Below the pieces are notes generated by a model. That model saw nothing but the letters and a program-made list of their open reading frames with translations, was not told the DNA's origin and did no database searches. 64,000 bases of DNA from Streptococcus thermophilus (GTDB lineage: Bacteria; Actinomycetota; Actinomycetes; Mycobacteriales; Mycobacteriaceae), in assembly GCA_900618065.1 (NCBI GenBank), contig UYIL01000003.1:1550001-1614000 (forward strand), written 5' to 3'. Below, piece by piece: positions 9,317 to 17,366 of the stretch (within the stretch, counting starts at the first letter, position 1; each line of letters starts with the position of its first letter). The translations under genes were made by a program, and so were the position numbers.

Positions 9317-10317
9317 AGGTTCTCCAACCATTCGTCGAGGGTGTCAAACGCCTTCTGGCGTGCGTGCGGCAGGGATAGGAAGACGTCGTGAAGGGCACCG
9401 TCGATAGGCTTCGTTTCGTTGTGCTTGTCGGAAACGTACGGTGCCCAGTGCTGGATCTGTTCCACATCGAGGACCGTGTCTGCGGAGTCGGCGGCAGCCG
9501 AGTAGGACTTGCCCAGGTAGGAGTGCGACGAGCACAGCGTCAAGGTGGGGACGCCGGCATCGACAGAGCCCTCGTGAATGTGGTCCTGGCCGACCATGAC
9601 AGCGCGCAGCCAGCCGAGGTATTTGTCATGGCCGCCGATGGCTTTCTTCTCAGTGTCGAAATCCCAGTGGCCGTGCAGGCCCTTGTAAATGGACTCGCCG
9701 TAGGTGCCTTCGCCAACGGCAGGCAGGCGGAGGTTGGGGAACTTCGCGCCGAGCACGTCGACCACAGGCTTGAGCACCTTCACAGCCCAGCCCGGGAACT
9801 GCATGTCCAACCAGGGGCTGTTGAGAACTTGGCCGGCGATTTGCTGGTGCGTGCGCCAGTCGTGGCGGCGGACATGGTCGATCCACAACGGGACGATCAG
9901 GCCACCGGTGGAGTGGGCGAGCGGGATGACGGTACCGTGTTTAGCGGCGATGAGCTGTGTCGCCGCGGTCAGCTCGTCGTAGTAGTAGCGCAGGTCCGTG
10001 GTGTAGTGCCAGCGCTGGCCCTCTTTGTGGGCGCGGCCGCACTTGCGCAGGTCGATCGCGTAAAACGGGTAGCCGAGCTCTTTGTAATGCTTCGCGACGT
10101 GCTCTTGGAAGAAGTAGTCCGACATCCCGTGCACCCACAGCAAAGCGGGTTTGCCGGTCGGCTCATCGGGCTGGGACTGGACGAGTACCGCTGCGACCTC
10201 GCCCTCCCCATCGGGGTCGCGGCCCAGGGGGAGAGTGGCGCGGAGGAAACCGTCAAGTTCATCGTTGGTCCAGCTCAATGAGTTCAGGTCCGTTGTGTCG
10301 AATTCCATGCTGCCCAT
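9313..10317 (-). CDS. Alpha/beta hydrolase, serine aminopeptidase S33 / lysophospholipase-like
   Basis: Predicted cytosolic serine hydrolase of 334 aa. The oxyanion-hole motif is LLWVHGMSDYF and the nucleophile elbow is LAHSTGG, where alanine replaces the first glycine of GxSxG. A histidine near the C-terminus (DGALHDVFLS) fits the catalytic base. These features match the Hydrolase_4/monoglyceride-lipase group, but the substrate cannot be read from sequence. The gene is immediately upstream of mtr, with a GTGA overlap, as in C. glutamicum. The start may be the ATG at 10317 or the ATG three codons later; neither has a strong ribosome site. Confidence 0.87.
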   Translation of the reverse strand: MGSMEFDTTDLNSLSWTNDELDGFLRATLPLGRDPDGEGEVAAVLVQSQPDEPTGKPALLWVHGMSDYFFQEHVAKHYKELGYPFYAIDLRKCGRAHKEGQRWHYTTDLRYYYDELTAATQLIAAKHGTVIPLAHSTGGLIVPLWIDHVRRHDWRTHQQIAGQVLNSPWLDMQFPGWAVKVLKPVVDVLGAKFPNLRLPAVGEGTYGESIYKGLHGHWDFDTEKKAIGGHDKYLGWLRAVMVGQDHIHEGSVDAGVPTLTLCSSHSYLGKSYSAAADSADTVLDVEQIQHWAPYVSDKHNETKPIDGALHDVFLSLPHARQKAFDTLDEWLENL

Positions 10318-10457
10318 TCTAGAGCGTGTCCTAGGTCTCTTCTTGGCGTGACTGTGTGCGCGAGCTGATTTGCTAAGGCGTTGTTACTCGCGTGGAATAG
10401 GTGAGGAGTAGAATGCGGAAAAGCATTCGTAGATGGCAAGATCAAAGAGGTCATAAG

Positions 10458-12005
10458 GTGTCAGCAACCCAGTCCCAGCAGTCCAAGAAAAACACCCAAG
10501 GGGACGAGGTTGACGTCCTCCTTATCGGTGCCGGAATCATGAGCGCCACACTCGGCGCGATGATCCGCCAGCTGGAGCCGAGCTGGTCCCAGTTGATTTA
10601 CGAGCGTCTCGACGGCGCATCCCTGGAGTCCTCCTACCCGTGGAACAACGCCGGTACCGGCCACTCCGCGCTGTGCGAGCTGAACTACACGCCGGAGAAG
10701 AACGGCCGGATTGACGTCTCCAAGGCAATCAACATCAACGAGAAGTTTCAGGTGTCCCGCCAATTCTGGTCCCACCAGGTGCTTGAGGGCGTGCTGACGG
10801 ACCCCACCGCGTTCATCAACCCGGTCCCGCACATCTCTTTCGCCCAGGGCGAAGACCAGATTGACTACCTGCAGCGCCGTTTCGACGCGCTGAAGGACAA
10901 CTACATGTTCCCGGACATGGAGTTCACCACCGACCGCGACAAGTTCGCTGAAGTTCTGCCGCTCATGGCGAAGGACCGCGACTTTGACAAGGAGCCGGTG
11001 GCAATTTCCTGGACCACTGCCGGTACAGACGTGAACTACGGTGCGCTGACCAACCAGTTCATCGACCACGCCGAGCAGGTTGGCACCGAGGTCCGCTACG
11101 GCCACGAGGTGACCAACATCAAGAAGAAGGGCAACTTTTGGCACGTCACCGCTAAGAACCTGCACACCGGTGAAAAAGAGGTGACCCGCGCACGCTTCGT
11201 CTTCGTCGGTGCCGGCGGTTACGCGCTGGACCTGCTGCGCAAGGCTGGTGTGCCGGAGGTTCGCGGTTACGCCGGCTTCCCGATCTCCGGTGCGTGGCTG
11301 CGCACCACCAACCAGGAACTGGTGCAGCAGCACCAGGCCAAGGTGTACGGCAAGGCGAAGGTCGGTGCTCCGCCGATGTCTGTGCCGCACTTGGATCTGC
11401 GCGTTGTCGACGGCAAGCAGTCCCTGCTGTTCGGCCCCTTCGGCGGCTGGACCCCGAAGTTCCTCAAGAAGGGTTCCTACCTCGACCTTTTCAAGTCCAT
11501 CCGCGTCGACAACATCCCGTCTTACCTGGGTGTCGCCGGCTGGAACTTCGACCTGGTCAAGTACCTCGTCGAAGAGGTGTTCAAGCCGTTCGAAGGCCGT
11601 GTTGAGGATCTGCGCGAGTACATGCCGTCCGCTGACGGTAAGGACTGGGAAGAGGTCATCGCCGGCCAGCGCGTCCAGATCATCAAACCGGCTACGCCGC
11701 CGCACTTCGGCTCGCTTGAGTTCGGTACCGCCCTGGTCAACGATCAGGATGGCACCATCGCCGGCATCCTCGGCGCATCCCCGGGCGCGTCCATCGCCCC
11801 GGCTGCCATGCTCGAGCTGCTCGAGCGCTGCTTCGGTGAGCGCATGATCGACTGGAGCGAGAAGCTCTACGACATGATCCCAACCTACGGTAAGTCCCTC
11901 ATGCGAGAAAAGCGCGTCTACGACGAGCAGTGGGCGTACACGCTCAAGACCCTGCACCTCGACGAGTCTCCGGAGGTTCACGACAAGACGGGCGCTCACG
12001 ACTAA
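10458..12005 (+). CDS. mqo: Malate:quinone oxidoreductase
   Basis: FAD-dependent peripheral membrane enzyme that oxidises malate to oxaloacetate and passes electrons to menaquinone; in corynebacteria it is the main malate-oxidising TCA enzyme. The FAD motif VLLIGAGIMSATLG lies near residues 20-33, followed by family blocks SPWNNAGTGHSALCELNYTP-like, NPVPHISF, PKFLKKGSYLDLFKS and LLGASPGASIAPAAMLELLE. I choose the GTG at 10458 because AAAGAGG precedes it by 7 bases; an in-frame ATG at 10401 would add 19 basic residues not found in the family. 515 aa. A TAGAAT at 10409 could be a -10. Confidence 0.96.
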   Translation: MSATQSQQSKKNTQGDEVDVLLIGAGIMSATLGAMIRQLEPSWSQLIYERLDGASLESSYPWNNAGTGHSALCELNYTPEKNGRIDVSKAININEKFQVSRQFWSHQVLEGVLTDPTAFINPVPHISFAQGEDQIDYLQRRFDALKDNYMFPDMEFTTDRDKFAEVLPLMAKDRDFDKEPVAISWTTAGTDVNYGALTNQFIDHAEQVGTEVRYGHEVTNIKKKGNFWHVTAKNLHTGEKEVTRARFVFVGAGGYALDLLRKAGVPEVRGYAGFPISGAWLRTTNQELVQQHQAKVYGKAKVGAPPMSVPHLDLRVVDGKQSLLFGPFGGWTPKFLKKGSYLDLFKSIRVDNIPSYLGVAGWNFDLVKYLVEEVFKPFEGRVEDLREYMPSADGKDWEEVIAGQRVQIIKPATPPHFGSLEFGTALVNDQDGTIAGILGASPGASIAPAAMLELLERCFGERMIDWSEKLYDMIPTYGKSLMREKRVYDEQWAYTLKTLHLDESPEVHDKTGAHD

Positions 12006-12033
12006 GCGCCCGCTAGATGTGAGCTAGCGCCAG

Positions 12034-13218
12034 CTACGTCCCGCAGAAGCTGACGAACGGGACGTCGCCCTCGGGCTCGGCCATCCAGGCCGGGCCCGCT
12101 TTTTCGTTATAGGGGTCAGTCACGGCGCCGAGCAGCTCAAGGTAGGGCTCGACATTGCCTTCGTGCTCCGCAGCGGTGATAGCCCGCTCCAGCATCTGAT
12201 TGCGGGGGATGAAGACTGGCCCGTCGTGGTGCTCGCGGTTGTAGGTGGTGATGTCCTCGGCGGCAGCGAGAGCTTCCGGATCGGGAATGTGCTTCTCCCA
12301 AGCGCGATCCCAGGTCGGCTCAATCTCGGCAAGCACCTCGCGCAGTGCGTCCTCATTGCTCACGGGAAGCAGCGCCTCGGCGAGGCGGGCGAGGTTCCAC
12401 GCCATGATGTTGGGCTGGTTGCCGAAGGCGTAGCGCCCACCCCGGTCAATGGAAGAGAACACTGCGTCACTGCGGAACTTCTCACTGAACGCGCACGGCC
12501 CGTAGTCGATCGTCTCACCAGACAGGGCGGTGTTGTCGGTGTTCATCACACCGTGGACGAAGCCGATGCTCATCCACTGCGCCACCAGGTCGAACTGGCG
12601 CTCCATGACCGTGGCCAACAGGTCCTCAGGATCCTCGAAACCGGCGGCGGCAACCACGTCGCGCACCAGATCGTGCGAGCGCAACGTCGCGTACTGCACG
12701 GACCCGACGCGAAGGTGGCTGCGTGCCACCCGCACCACAACGCCGCCCGGCACGTACCCCTTCTGGCGCAGCACGCTCTCCCCAGTGCGCAGCACGGCCA
12801 ACGAACGGGTGGTTGGAATACCGACTGCGTGCATGAACTCGCTGACGAGATACTCCCGCATCATCGGGCCAATCGCCCCGCGCCCATCCGAGCCGGGCCG
12901 CGAAAACGGGGTCGGCCCGGAACCCTTGGCCTGGAACTCGTAACGTTCGTTCGCGGGATGGGGGTTGGGGAGGAGGAGGGCGCGGCCGTCGCCAAGCAAA
13001 GGCACGAACTGGCCGAACTGGTGCCCCGCGTACGCCATGGCGTGGCCGCCGCTTGCCCCCGTGAGCCACGCGATGCCCTCGTCGCTGCGCAGCCACGCCG
13101 GGTCCAAGCCGAGCTCCGCAGCGAGTGGCTCGTTGAGCACCACGATCTGCGGGTCAGGAAAGTCCGCGCCGCGCGCGGGGACGGCCATGTCGGGGAGTGC
13201 ATCGACAATGTGGGGCAT
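12034..13218 (-). CDS. selO: SelO-family protein adenylyltransferase (pseudokinase), short form
   Basis: SelO/YdiU proteins transfer AMP from ATP to Ser/Thr/Tyr of other proteins and are linked to redox stress. The N-terminal half is well conserved: AYAGHQFGQFVPLLGDGRA, QAKGSGPTPFSR-like, and the metal/nucleotide block HGVMNTDN...IDYGPCAF. The protein ends in CGT, where Cys takes the place of the C-terminal selenocysteine of animal SelO. At 394 aa it is about 80-90 residues shorter than E. coli YdiU; the missing part is helical sequence between the NQPNIMAWNLARLAEAL block and the conserved PRNQMLERAI region. The frame is intact, so this looks like a compact variant and not a broken gene. Confidence 0.88.
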   Translation of the reverse strand: MPHIVDALPDMAVPARGADFPDPQIVVLNEPLAAELGLDPAWLRSDEGIAWLTGASGGHAMAYAGHQFGQFVPLLGDGRALLLPNPHPANERYEFQAKGSGPTPFSRPGSDGRGAIGPMMREYLVSEFMHAVGIPTTRSLAVLRTGESVLRQKGYVPGGVVVRVARSHLRVGSVQYATLRSHDLVRDVVAAAGFEDPEDLLATVMERQFDLVAQWMSIGFVHGVMNTDNTALSGETIDYGPCAFSEKFRSDAVFSSIDRGGRYAFGNQPNIMAWNLARLAEALLPVSNEDALREVLAEIEPTWDRAWEKHIPDPEALAAAEDITTYNREHHDGPVFIPRNQMLERAITAAEHEGNVEPYLELLGAVTDPYNEKAGPAWMAEPEGDVPFVSFCGT

Positions 13219-13224
13219 AGCCCT

Positions 13225-13234
13225 AGCCTAGACT
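13225..13234. promoter_or_regulatory. Overlapping divergent -10 hexamers for selO and cobA
   Basis: On the minus strand TAGGCT (13230-13225) ends 6 bases before the selO ATG; on the plus strand TAGACT (13229-13234) ends 8 bases before the cobA ATG. The two hexamers share two bases, so both genes are probably leaderless and may compete for polymerase. Confidence 0.5.
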
Positions 13235-13242
13235 TGAACGCC

Positions 13243-13983
13243 ATGACTACAGGAGATGTGACCCTGGTCGGCGGCGGCCCGGGGGAGTGGGACCTGATCA
13301 CCGTGCGCGGCCTGCGCGCTCTCGAGGCAGCGGATGTGATTCTCACCGACCACTTGGGCCCCACGAACCAGCTCGACCAGTTCCTCGACCTGGCCGGCAA
13401 AGAGGTCATTGACGTGGCCAAGCTCCCGTACAAGAAGCAGGTCGCGCAGGAAGCCATCAACGAGCTGCTAGTCACCCACGCCCAGGACGGCAAGCGCGTC
13501 GTGCGGCTCAAAGGCGGGGACCCGTATGTGTTCGGCCGTGGTTTTGAGGAGCTGCAGGCTTGTGCGGCCGCCGGCGTCCCGTGCTCGGTTGTCCCCGGCG
13601 TGACCAGCGCGACGTCTGTCCCCGCAGCAGCCGGCGTGCCTGTCACGCAGCGCGGGGTCACCCATTCCTTCACGGTCGTCTCCGGCCATCTCGCACCTGG
13701 TGACCCTCGTTCACTCGTTGATTGGGATGCCCTCGCGCGCGTCGGCGGAACCATCGTGGTCATCATGGGTGTGCGCCAGGTGCGCCCCATCACGCGTGCG
13801 CTTATCGACGCCGGACTGCCCCCATCCACCCCCTCCACCGTCATCCAAGACGGCGAAACCGCAGACCAGCGCCAATTCCGGGCGGCACTCGGGGACTTAG
13901 CAGACATCATGGAGGGTCAGGGCGTAACCAACCCCGCCGTGTACGTCATCGGGGAGGTGGCAGGCCTTGAGGTCGCTGGATAA
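13243..13983 (+). CDS. cobA: Uroporphyrinogen-III C-methyltransferase
   Basis: S-adenosylmethionine-dependent methylase that makes precorrin-2 from uroporphyrinogen III, leading to siroheme or cobalamin. Motifs: VTLVGGGPGEWDLITVRG at the N-terminus, RLKGGDPYVFGRG, PGVTSATSVPAAAGVPVTQRG, and IQDGETADQR near the end. 246 aa is the size of the stand-alone SUMT without a CysG dehydrogenase half. A longer frame open back to 12163 is antisense to selO and is not used. It starts 24 bases from the divergent selO start and overlaps the methyltransferase gene at its 3' end. Confidence 0.94.
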   Translation: MTTGDVTLVGGGPGEWDLITVRGLRALEAADVILTDHLGPTNQLDQFLDLAGKEVIDVAKLPYKKQVAQEAINELLVTHAQDGKRVVRLKGGDPYVFGRGFEELQACAAAGVPCSVVPGVTSATSVPAAAGVPVTQRGVTHSFTVVSGHLAPGDPRSLVDWDALARVGGTIVVIMGVRQVRPITRALIDAGLPPSTPSTVIQDGETADQRQFRAALGDLADIMEGQGVTNPAVYVIGEVAGLEVAG

Positions 13984-14950
13984 CCTCATCCTCGAGGTCG
14001 CCGACCTCTCTGCCGCTGGTTCCGTGGTGGTGTGCGACGACCCGACAGGTGACCTTGTTGCTGCTGCCCTGGAGACGGGGGTGCCGGTGTACTGCGTTGA
14101 TTCCGACTACACCCGCGCCCACGCAGCGCATTCCGCTGGCGCGATCGTCGCCGGGATTGATGGCCCTCTGCGTGCTGATGAGTTCCTCGCCTCCCATCCC
14201 GTTGCGGGGGCGGTCGCCGCCGGAGAGATGCCCAAGTCACTGGGCCGGCTCGACTACCTCGCGCGATCACTGGCTGGGGCTGGTGTCGGCCGGGTAGTGT
14301 TCGGCGGGAACAACAAGCATCTCGCCCGGTCGATGAACGACGTTCTTGCGTCATCATTCACCCAGGTCGCTGCCTCCCGGGGCCGTGGCAAGTTTCGCTG
14401 CCTCGTGGCGTCGGGGCCGCGCGACGTTGCCTACTCGCCGGTGGAGGCAGGCGGTTTCACCGCCGTCGGTGGAGTGTTTTCTGGCGCGCGGGAAGACTAC
14501 GGCGGGGCGCTGCTCGCATCCGCGCTTGTGGGATCCGGGGAGGATCTGGGCAAGGTGTTGGATTTGGGGTGCGGGAACGGGAGCGTCGTCAAGCGAATGC
14601 TCGAAGCGGGAGTCAATGCGGCCGCGACGGACGCTGACGCCGACGCCGTACTGTCCACGCGCGCGTTGGGTATCGATGCCACATGGGACGATGCGGGCTC
14701 GCAGTATGAGGCGGGCACGTTCGATACAGTGGCGCTGAACCCGCCGTTCCATGACCGCGCCGGAGTGGACGCAACCCTGGTGCAGCACCTGCTCGACGCC
14801 TCCGTGCGTTTGTTGGCGCCGGGCGGGCAGCTATACATGGTGCACAACTCGCACCTGCGCTACCGCGGCGAGGTCGAGGCGCGGTTCACGGCCGTGGAGC
14901 AGGTGGCGAGGAACCAGAAGTTCACCGTTCTGCGCGGCACTCGGGGTTGA
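13967..14950 (+). CDS. RsmC-like class I methyltransferase
   Basis: SAM-dependent methyltransferase resembling 16S rRNA G1207 methylase RsmC. The N-terminal half (to about residue 150) is the degenerate substrate-binding domain and the C-terminal half has the SAM motif VLDLGCGNGSVVKRML followed by the catalytic-type motif NPPFHDRAG. The start is a TTG overlapping the 3' end of cobA, with GGGGAGG about ten bases upstream. 327 aa. Its 3' end overlaps the convergent nuclease gene by 29 bases. RNA target is inference from family. Confidence 0.85.
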   Translation: MRSLDNLILEVADLSAAGSVVVCDDPTGDLVAAALETGVPVYCVDSDYTRAHAAHSAGAIVAGIDGPLRADEFLASHPVAGAVAAGEMPKSLGRLDYLARSLAGAGVGRVVFGGNNKHLARSMNDVLASSFTQVAASRGRGKFRCLVASGPRDVAYSPVEAGGFTAVGGVFSGAREDYGGALLASALVGSGEDLGKVLDLGCGNGSVVKRMLEAGVNAAATDADADAVLSTRALGIDATWDDAGSQYEAGTFDTVALNPPFHDRAGVDATLVQHLLDASVRLLAPGGQLYMVHNSHLRYRGEVEARFTAVEQVARNQKFTVLRGTRG

Positions 14951-15443
14951 ACATCCCCAGATTGGCATGGCGGGCAGCGGCCTCCGCCGACTGCATGCGC
15001 GAATAGTAGGTGTCATTCGACTGGTACACGACGGCGCGCGCCAGCCCCTCTTCGGCCAAAACCTCGTTGACGAAGATGTCCCCGTCGAACACGGCAGCAA
15101 GGTCGCGGCCGTACTGGTCCTGGCGCTCCTTGTCGTAGACGAGGGTGACTGTGGTGCCGGCGGGGGTCAGCTCCTCGAGACGCTGCGCGGCCTCAGTCCC
15201 CATGCATTCCTCCGGCTGACCGTCGCGAGCGAGCTCCGGAGCATCGATGTTGAGCAACCGGAGGCGCAGCCGTTCACCGTGGGAGTGGACGATAAGGGTG
15301 TCGCCATCGACAACCCGCTCCACCTGTGCGGTTTCGCCATCGGCCAGAGCCGGGGGCGGAGCGTCTTCCTGCAGCGTCATCTCGAGGACGATGCCAAAGA
15401 CAATCAACAAAGCGGCGAGAAAACCGAGAGCAGTTTTGCGCAT
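14922..15443 (-). CDS. Secreted or anchored thermonuclease-family (SNase) nuclease
   Basis: Staphylococcal-nuclease fold, probably cutting DNA or RNA outside the cytoplasm. An N-terminal hydrophobic segment (residues 5-24) acts as signal or anchor. The SNase core shows RVVDGDTLIV, RLLNIDAPE with the catalytic Asp and Glu positions, YGRDLA and VNEVLAEEGLA. 173 aa. It starts 8 bases after the stop of the DUF1648 gene, so the two form an operon. The last 29 bases overlap the convergent methyltransferase. Confidence 0.88.
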   Translation of the reverse strand: MRKTALGFLAALLIVFGIVLEMTLQEDAPPPALADGETAQVERVVDGDTLIVHSHGERLRLRLLNIDAPELARDGQPEECMGTEAAQRLEELTPAGTTVTLVYDKERQDQYGRDLAAVFDGDIFVNEVLAEEGLARAVVYQSNDTYYSRMQSAEAAARHANLGMFNPECRAER

Positions 15444-15451
15444 GCTTACCC

Positions 15452-16171
15452 TTAGATGAACACTGCCACGAAGACGACTACGAATGCAGCCAGCATCAGG
15501 AAGGTGCGCTGCCGCACCGGCTTATGAGCCCAGTTCATCTCCACGTTCGCGTTATTAAACGGCGAAATCTGCATCACCATCGGGTCGTTCGGCTCTTTGT
15601 ACACACCCATTGCGCTGCCATAGCCGAAGTGCTTCTTGCGCTCCACTTCGTCCTCGTCGGTAGGCATTTCAGCCAGGACGTTTTGCCATTGCAGCATGCT
15701 ACGGAAGAGGTTGACCATTGCTGCGCCGATGGCCACGATGAGCACCACAATGCCGACCCCTTCAGGAACCCGGAAAGCGGGCAAGCTCATCGTGATCTGC
15801 AGGAAAGCACTTGAGACGGCCACCGCGAGGGCCATCCACGCCAGAGCCCGGTCCTGACTGGCCAAGAAACGCGCCGTCTTGTCCGCCGCCGTCTGTGAGA
15901 ACGGGATGGCGGAACTGTCGGGGACAGGCATGCGTCGATAAGCAAAGGGCGCTTTGGGGACGGACACCCACAGCGCGAACGTCAACAACGCGGCGAACCA
16001 CACACCGAACGTCGCTGACTTCACCGATTTCAGATCTGTGCGGTTGACCGTGCCATCAAACCCAGTCTGCATGGGGACTTGGTCGGGAATCTGGTCGAAC
16101 TGCAGCATGATGAACACGAACGCAGCCAATGAAACCAGCAGAGACGCGATGTAAATGTGCCGGGTGCGCAT
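15452..16171 (-). CDS. DUF1648-domain membrane protein
   Basis: Predicted membrane protein of 239 aa. The N-terminal part has one helix followed by the DUF1648 signature IPDQVPMQTGFDGTVNRT; further hydrophobic helices lie around residues 55-70, 110-130, 137-157 and at the C-terminus. DUF1648 occurs in SdpI-like immunity or sensor proteins and in many uncharacterised Gram-positive membrane proteins; nothing here proves an immunity role. TACCCT lies 6 bases before the ATG, so the transcript may be leaderless. The secreted nuclease gene follows directly. Confidence 0.8.
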   Translation of the reverse strand: MRTRHIYIASLLVSLAAFVFIMLQFDQIPDQVPMQTGFDGTVNRTDLKSVKSATFGVWFAALLTFALWVSVPKAPFAYRRMPVPDSSAIPFSQTAADKTARFLASQDRALAWMALAVAVSSAFLQITMSLPAFRVPEGVGIVVLIVAIGAAMVNLFRSMLQWQNVLAEMPTDEDEVERKKHFGYGSAMGVYKEPNDPMVMQISPFNNANVEMNWAHKPVRQRTFLMLAAFVVVFVAVFI

Positions 16172-16231
16172 TGTTTCAGGGTAACAGGGAACCGAAAGGG
16201 GGTCGGGAGCAGTCTAACGAGGTAAGGCTGA

Positions 16232-17167
16232 GTGTTAGGCGGAACCGTGAAGAAGAATCGTGCGGAAGAATTGTTGGGGATGTTCGTGGATGTGCGCGGG
16301 GCGTCCCGGGGGAACACAGAGTTGCTGCAGCGGCTGGTGGACGGGGAACTTATCGCGCTCTCCCGCCAGTACGCAATCGAAAGAACAGTCCTTACCAAGC
16401 TCAAATACCACGAAAAACAATGGCTCCGAGCAGTAGCGGTGGGAAAAACTATGAAGAAGGCTGTCCTGAGCGGAAGGACAGCTGCGCGAGTTCTTGGGAT
16501 GTGGGTAGTCGCAACCACCACGGAACAAGCCGAGTTGATGCTGCCGTCCGGAGCAGTGCCGGGGAAGCACAAATGGGGGAAAGGGGCCGTTTACAGAAAA
16601 GGGGCTCCATGCGAAACCGAAGTGCTAGACATCGACGGGATGCGGGTAACCGACCACGTACGGACCGCCTTCGACATTGCAGTGACTCATGGGTTCAAAG
16701 AAGGACTCGTCGCATTCGACTGGTTGCTGATGACCGGCACAGTAACCAAACGCGAACTCAAACGGCGCATACAGATGATGCGCGGCCGACGAGGTGTACC
16801 AGTCCTACGGCAGATCCTGGCCTACGCAGTAGACAACTCGCAATCGGCCTACGAGAGCTACGCTCGAGCGCTTCTCATCGAGGACGGGATTACCTGCATC
16901 CGAACCCAGGTGCAGATCGGACCGTTCACGGTGGACATGATGATAGGCCGCTTGGGTGTCGAAGTGGACGGTGAAGAGAAGTTCGACGGCGTCACCTACA
17001 AACCGCTGGATGAGACCCTTCGCAGAGAAAGAGATCGAGCCGTCTACATCCAGAATCAAGGCTATCCACTACGGCGGGTTCAGCCAGCTGAGCTACTCCG
17101 GGATCCCGGCGGGTTTGTGAGGATGGTCAGGGAAGCACTCGTGGGGATCGAGAACGGTGCTGCGTAG
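16232..17167 (+). CDS. DUF559-like protein with possible PD-(D/E)XK nuclease fold
   Basis: 311-aa protein of an actinobacterial family with a helical N-terminal region and a C-terminal endonuclease-like domain. The C-terminal part reads SAYESYARALLIEDGI, FTVDMMIGRLGVEVDGEEKF and RERDRAVYIQNQGYPLRRV, which matches the E...D...ExD spacing of DUF559/Vsr-type folds. The N-terminal half resembles AbiEi-type transcriptional-regulator proteins found next to such domains. Starts: GTG 16232 with AGGTAAGG upstream, or GTG 16247. It is followed by an unusual repeat-rich gap. Such genes are scattered and variable, so recent transfer is plausible; function is not known. Confidence 0.7.
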   Translation: MLGGTVKKNRAEELLGMFVDVRGASRGNTELLQRLVDGELIALSRQYAIERTVLTKLKYHEKQWLRAVAVGKTMKKAVLSGRTAARVLGMWVVATTTEQAELMLPSGAVPGKHKWGKGAVYRKGAPCETEVLDIDGMRVTDHVRTAFDIAVTHGFKEGLVAFDWLLMTGTVTKRELKRRIQMMRGRRGVPVLRQILAYAVDNSQSAYESYARALLIEDGITCIRTQVQIGPFTVDMMIGRLGVEVDGEEKFDGVTYKPLDETLRRERDRAVYIQNQGYPLRRVQPAELLRDPGGFVRMVREALVGIENGAA

Positions 17168-17182
17168 CGGTCTGGGGTCGGT

Positions 17183-17269
17183 GGTTCGCCTTCGATGGTT
17201 CGCCATTGGTGGTTCGCCGTTCCGCAAATCCCCTGCTCGCGCTAGAAGGCGAACCATGATCGGCGAACC
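17183..17269. repeat. 14-bp-period array of GGTTCGCC, three direct and two inverted copies
   Basis: GGTTCGCC starts at 17183, 17197 and 17211, exactly 14 bases apart. Its inverse GGCGAACC starts at 17248 and 17262, again 14 apart. The copies could fold into a long imperfect hairpin with a ~30-base loop. The array lies between two convergent genes, so it could be a terminator or a multi-site protein-binding array. Confidence 0.8.
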
Positions 17270-17300
17270 GTGCGAGGCTCGCTGACCGGACCAGCGTGCG

Positions 17301-17366
17301 AGCGGCCGGGCCAGCGGCCAGCGGGCCGCGGCTAGCGGCCGGGCCAGCGGCTAGCGGGCCGCAGCG
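17301..17366. repeat. Two tandem copies of a 33-bp GC-rich repeat overlapping the proS 3' end
   Basis: Units 17301-17333 and 17334-17366 differ at only a few positions; both are built from AGCGGCCGGGCCAGCGG-type sequence. The second unit contains the proS stop codon (17353-17351) and its last codons. Fresh tandem duplication of the gene end is the simplest explanation. Confidence 0.75.

Noticed and set aside
12011..12029. CGCTAG/CTAGCG hairpin between mqo and selO as a terminator
   Set aside because: The stem is only 6 bp and there is no T-run; too weak to call.
12163..13242. Long open frame in front of cobA
   Set aside because: It is antisense to the well-conserved selO gene; high GC keeps the opposite frame open. 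CobA similarity begins at the ATG at 13243.
17183..17366. Repeat cluster as a CRISPR array
   Set aside because: Units are only 8 bases with 6-base gaps, partly inverted, and no cas genes are nearby.
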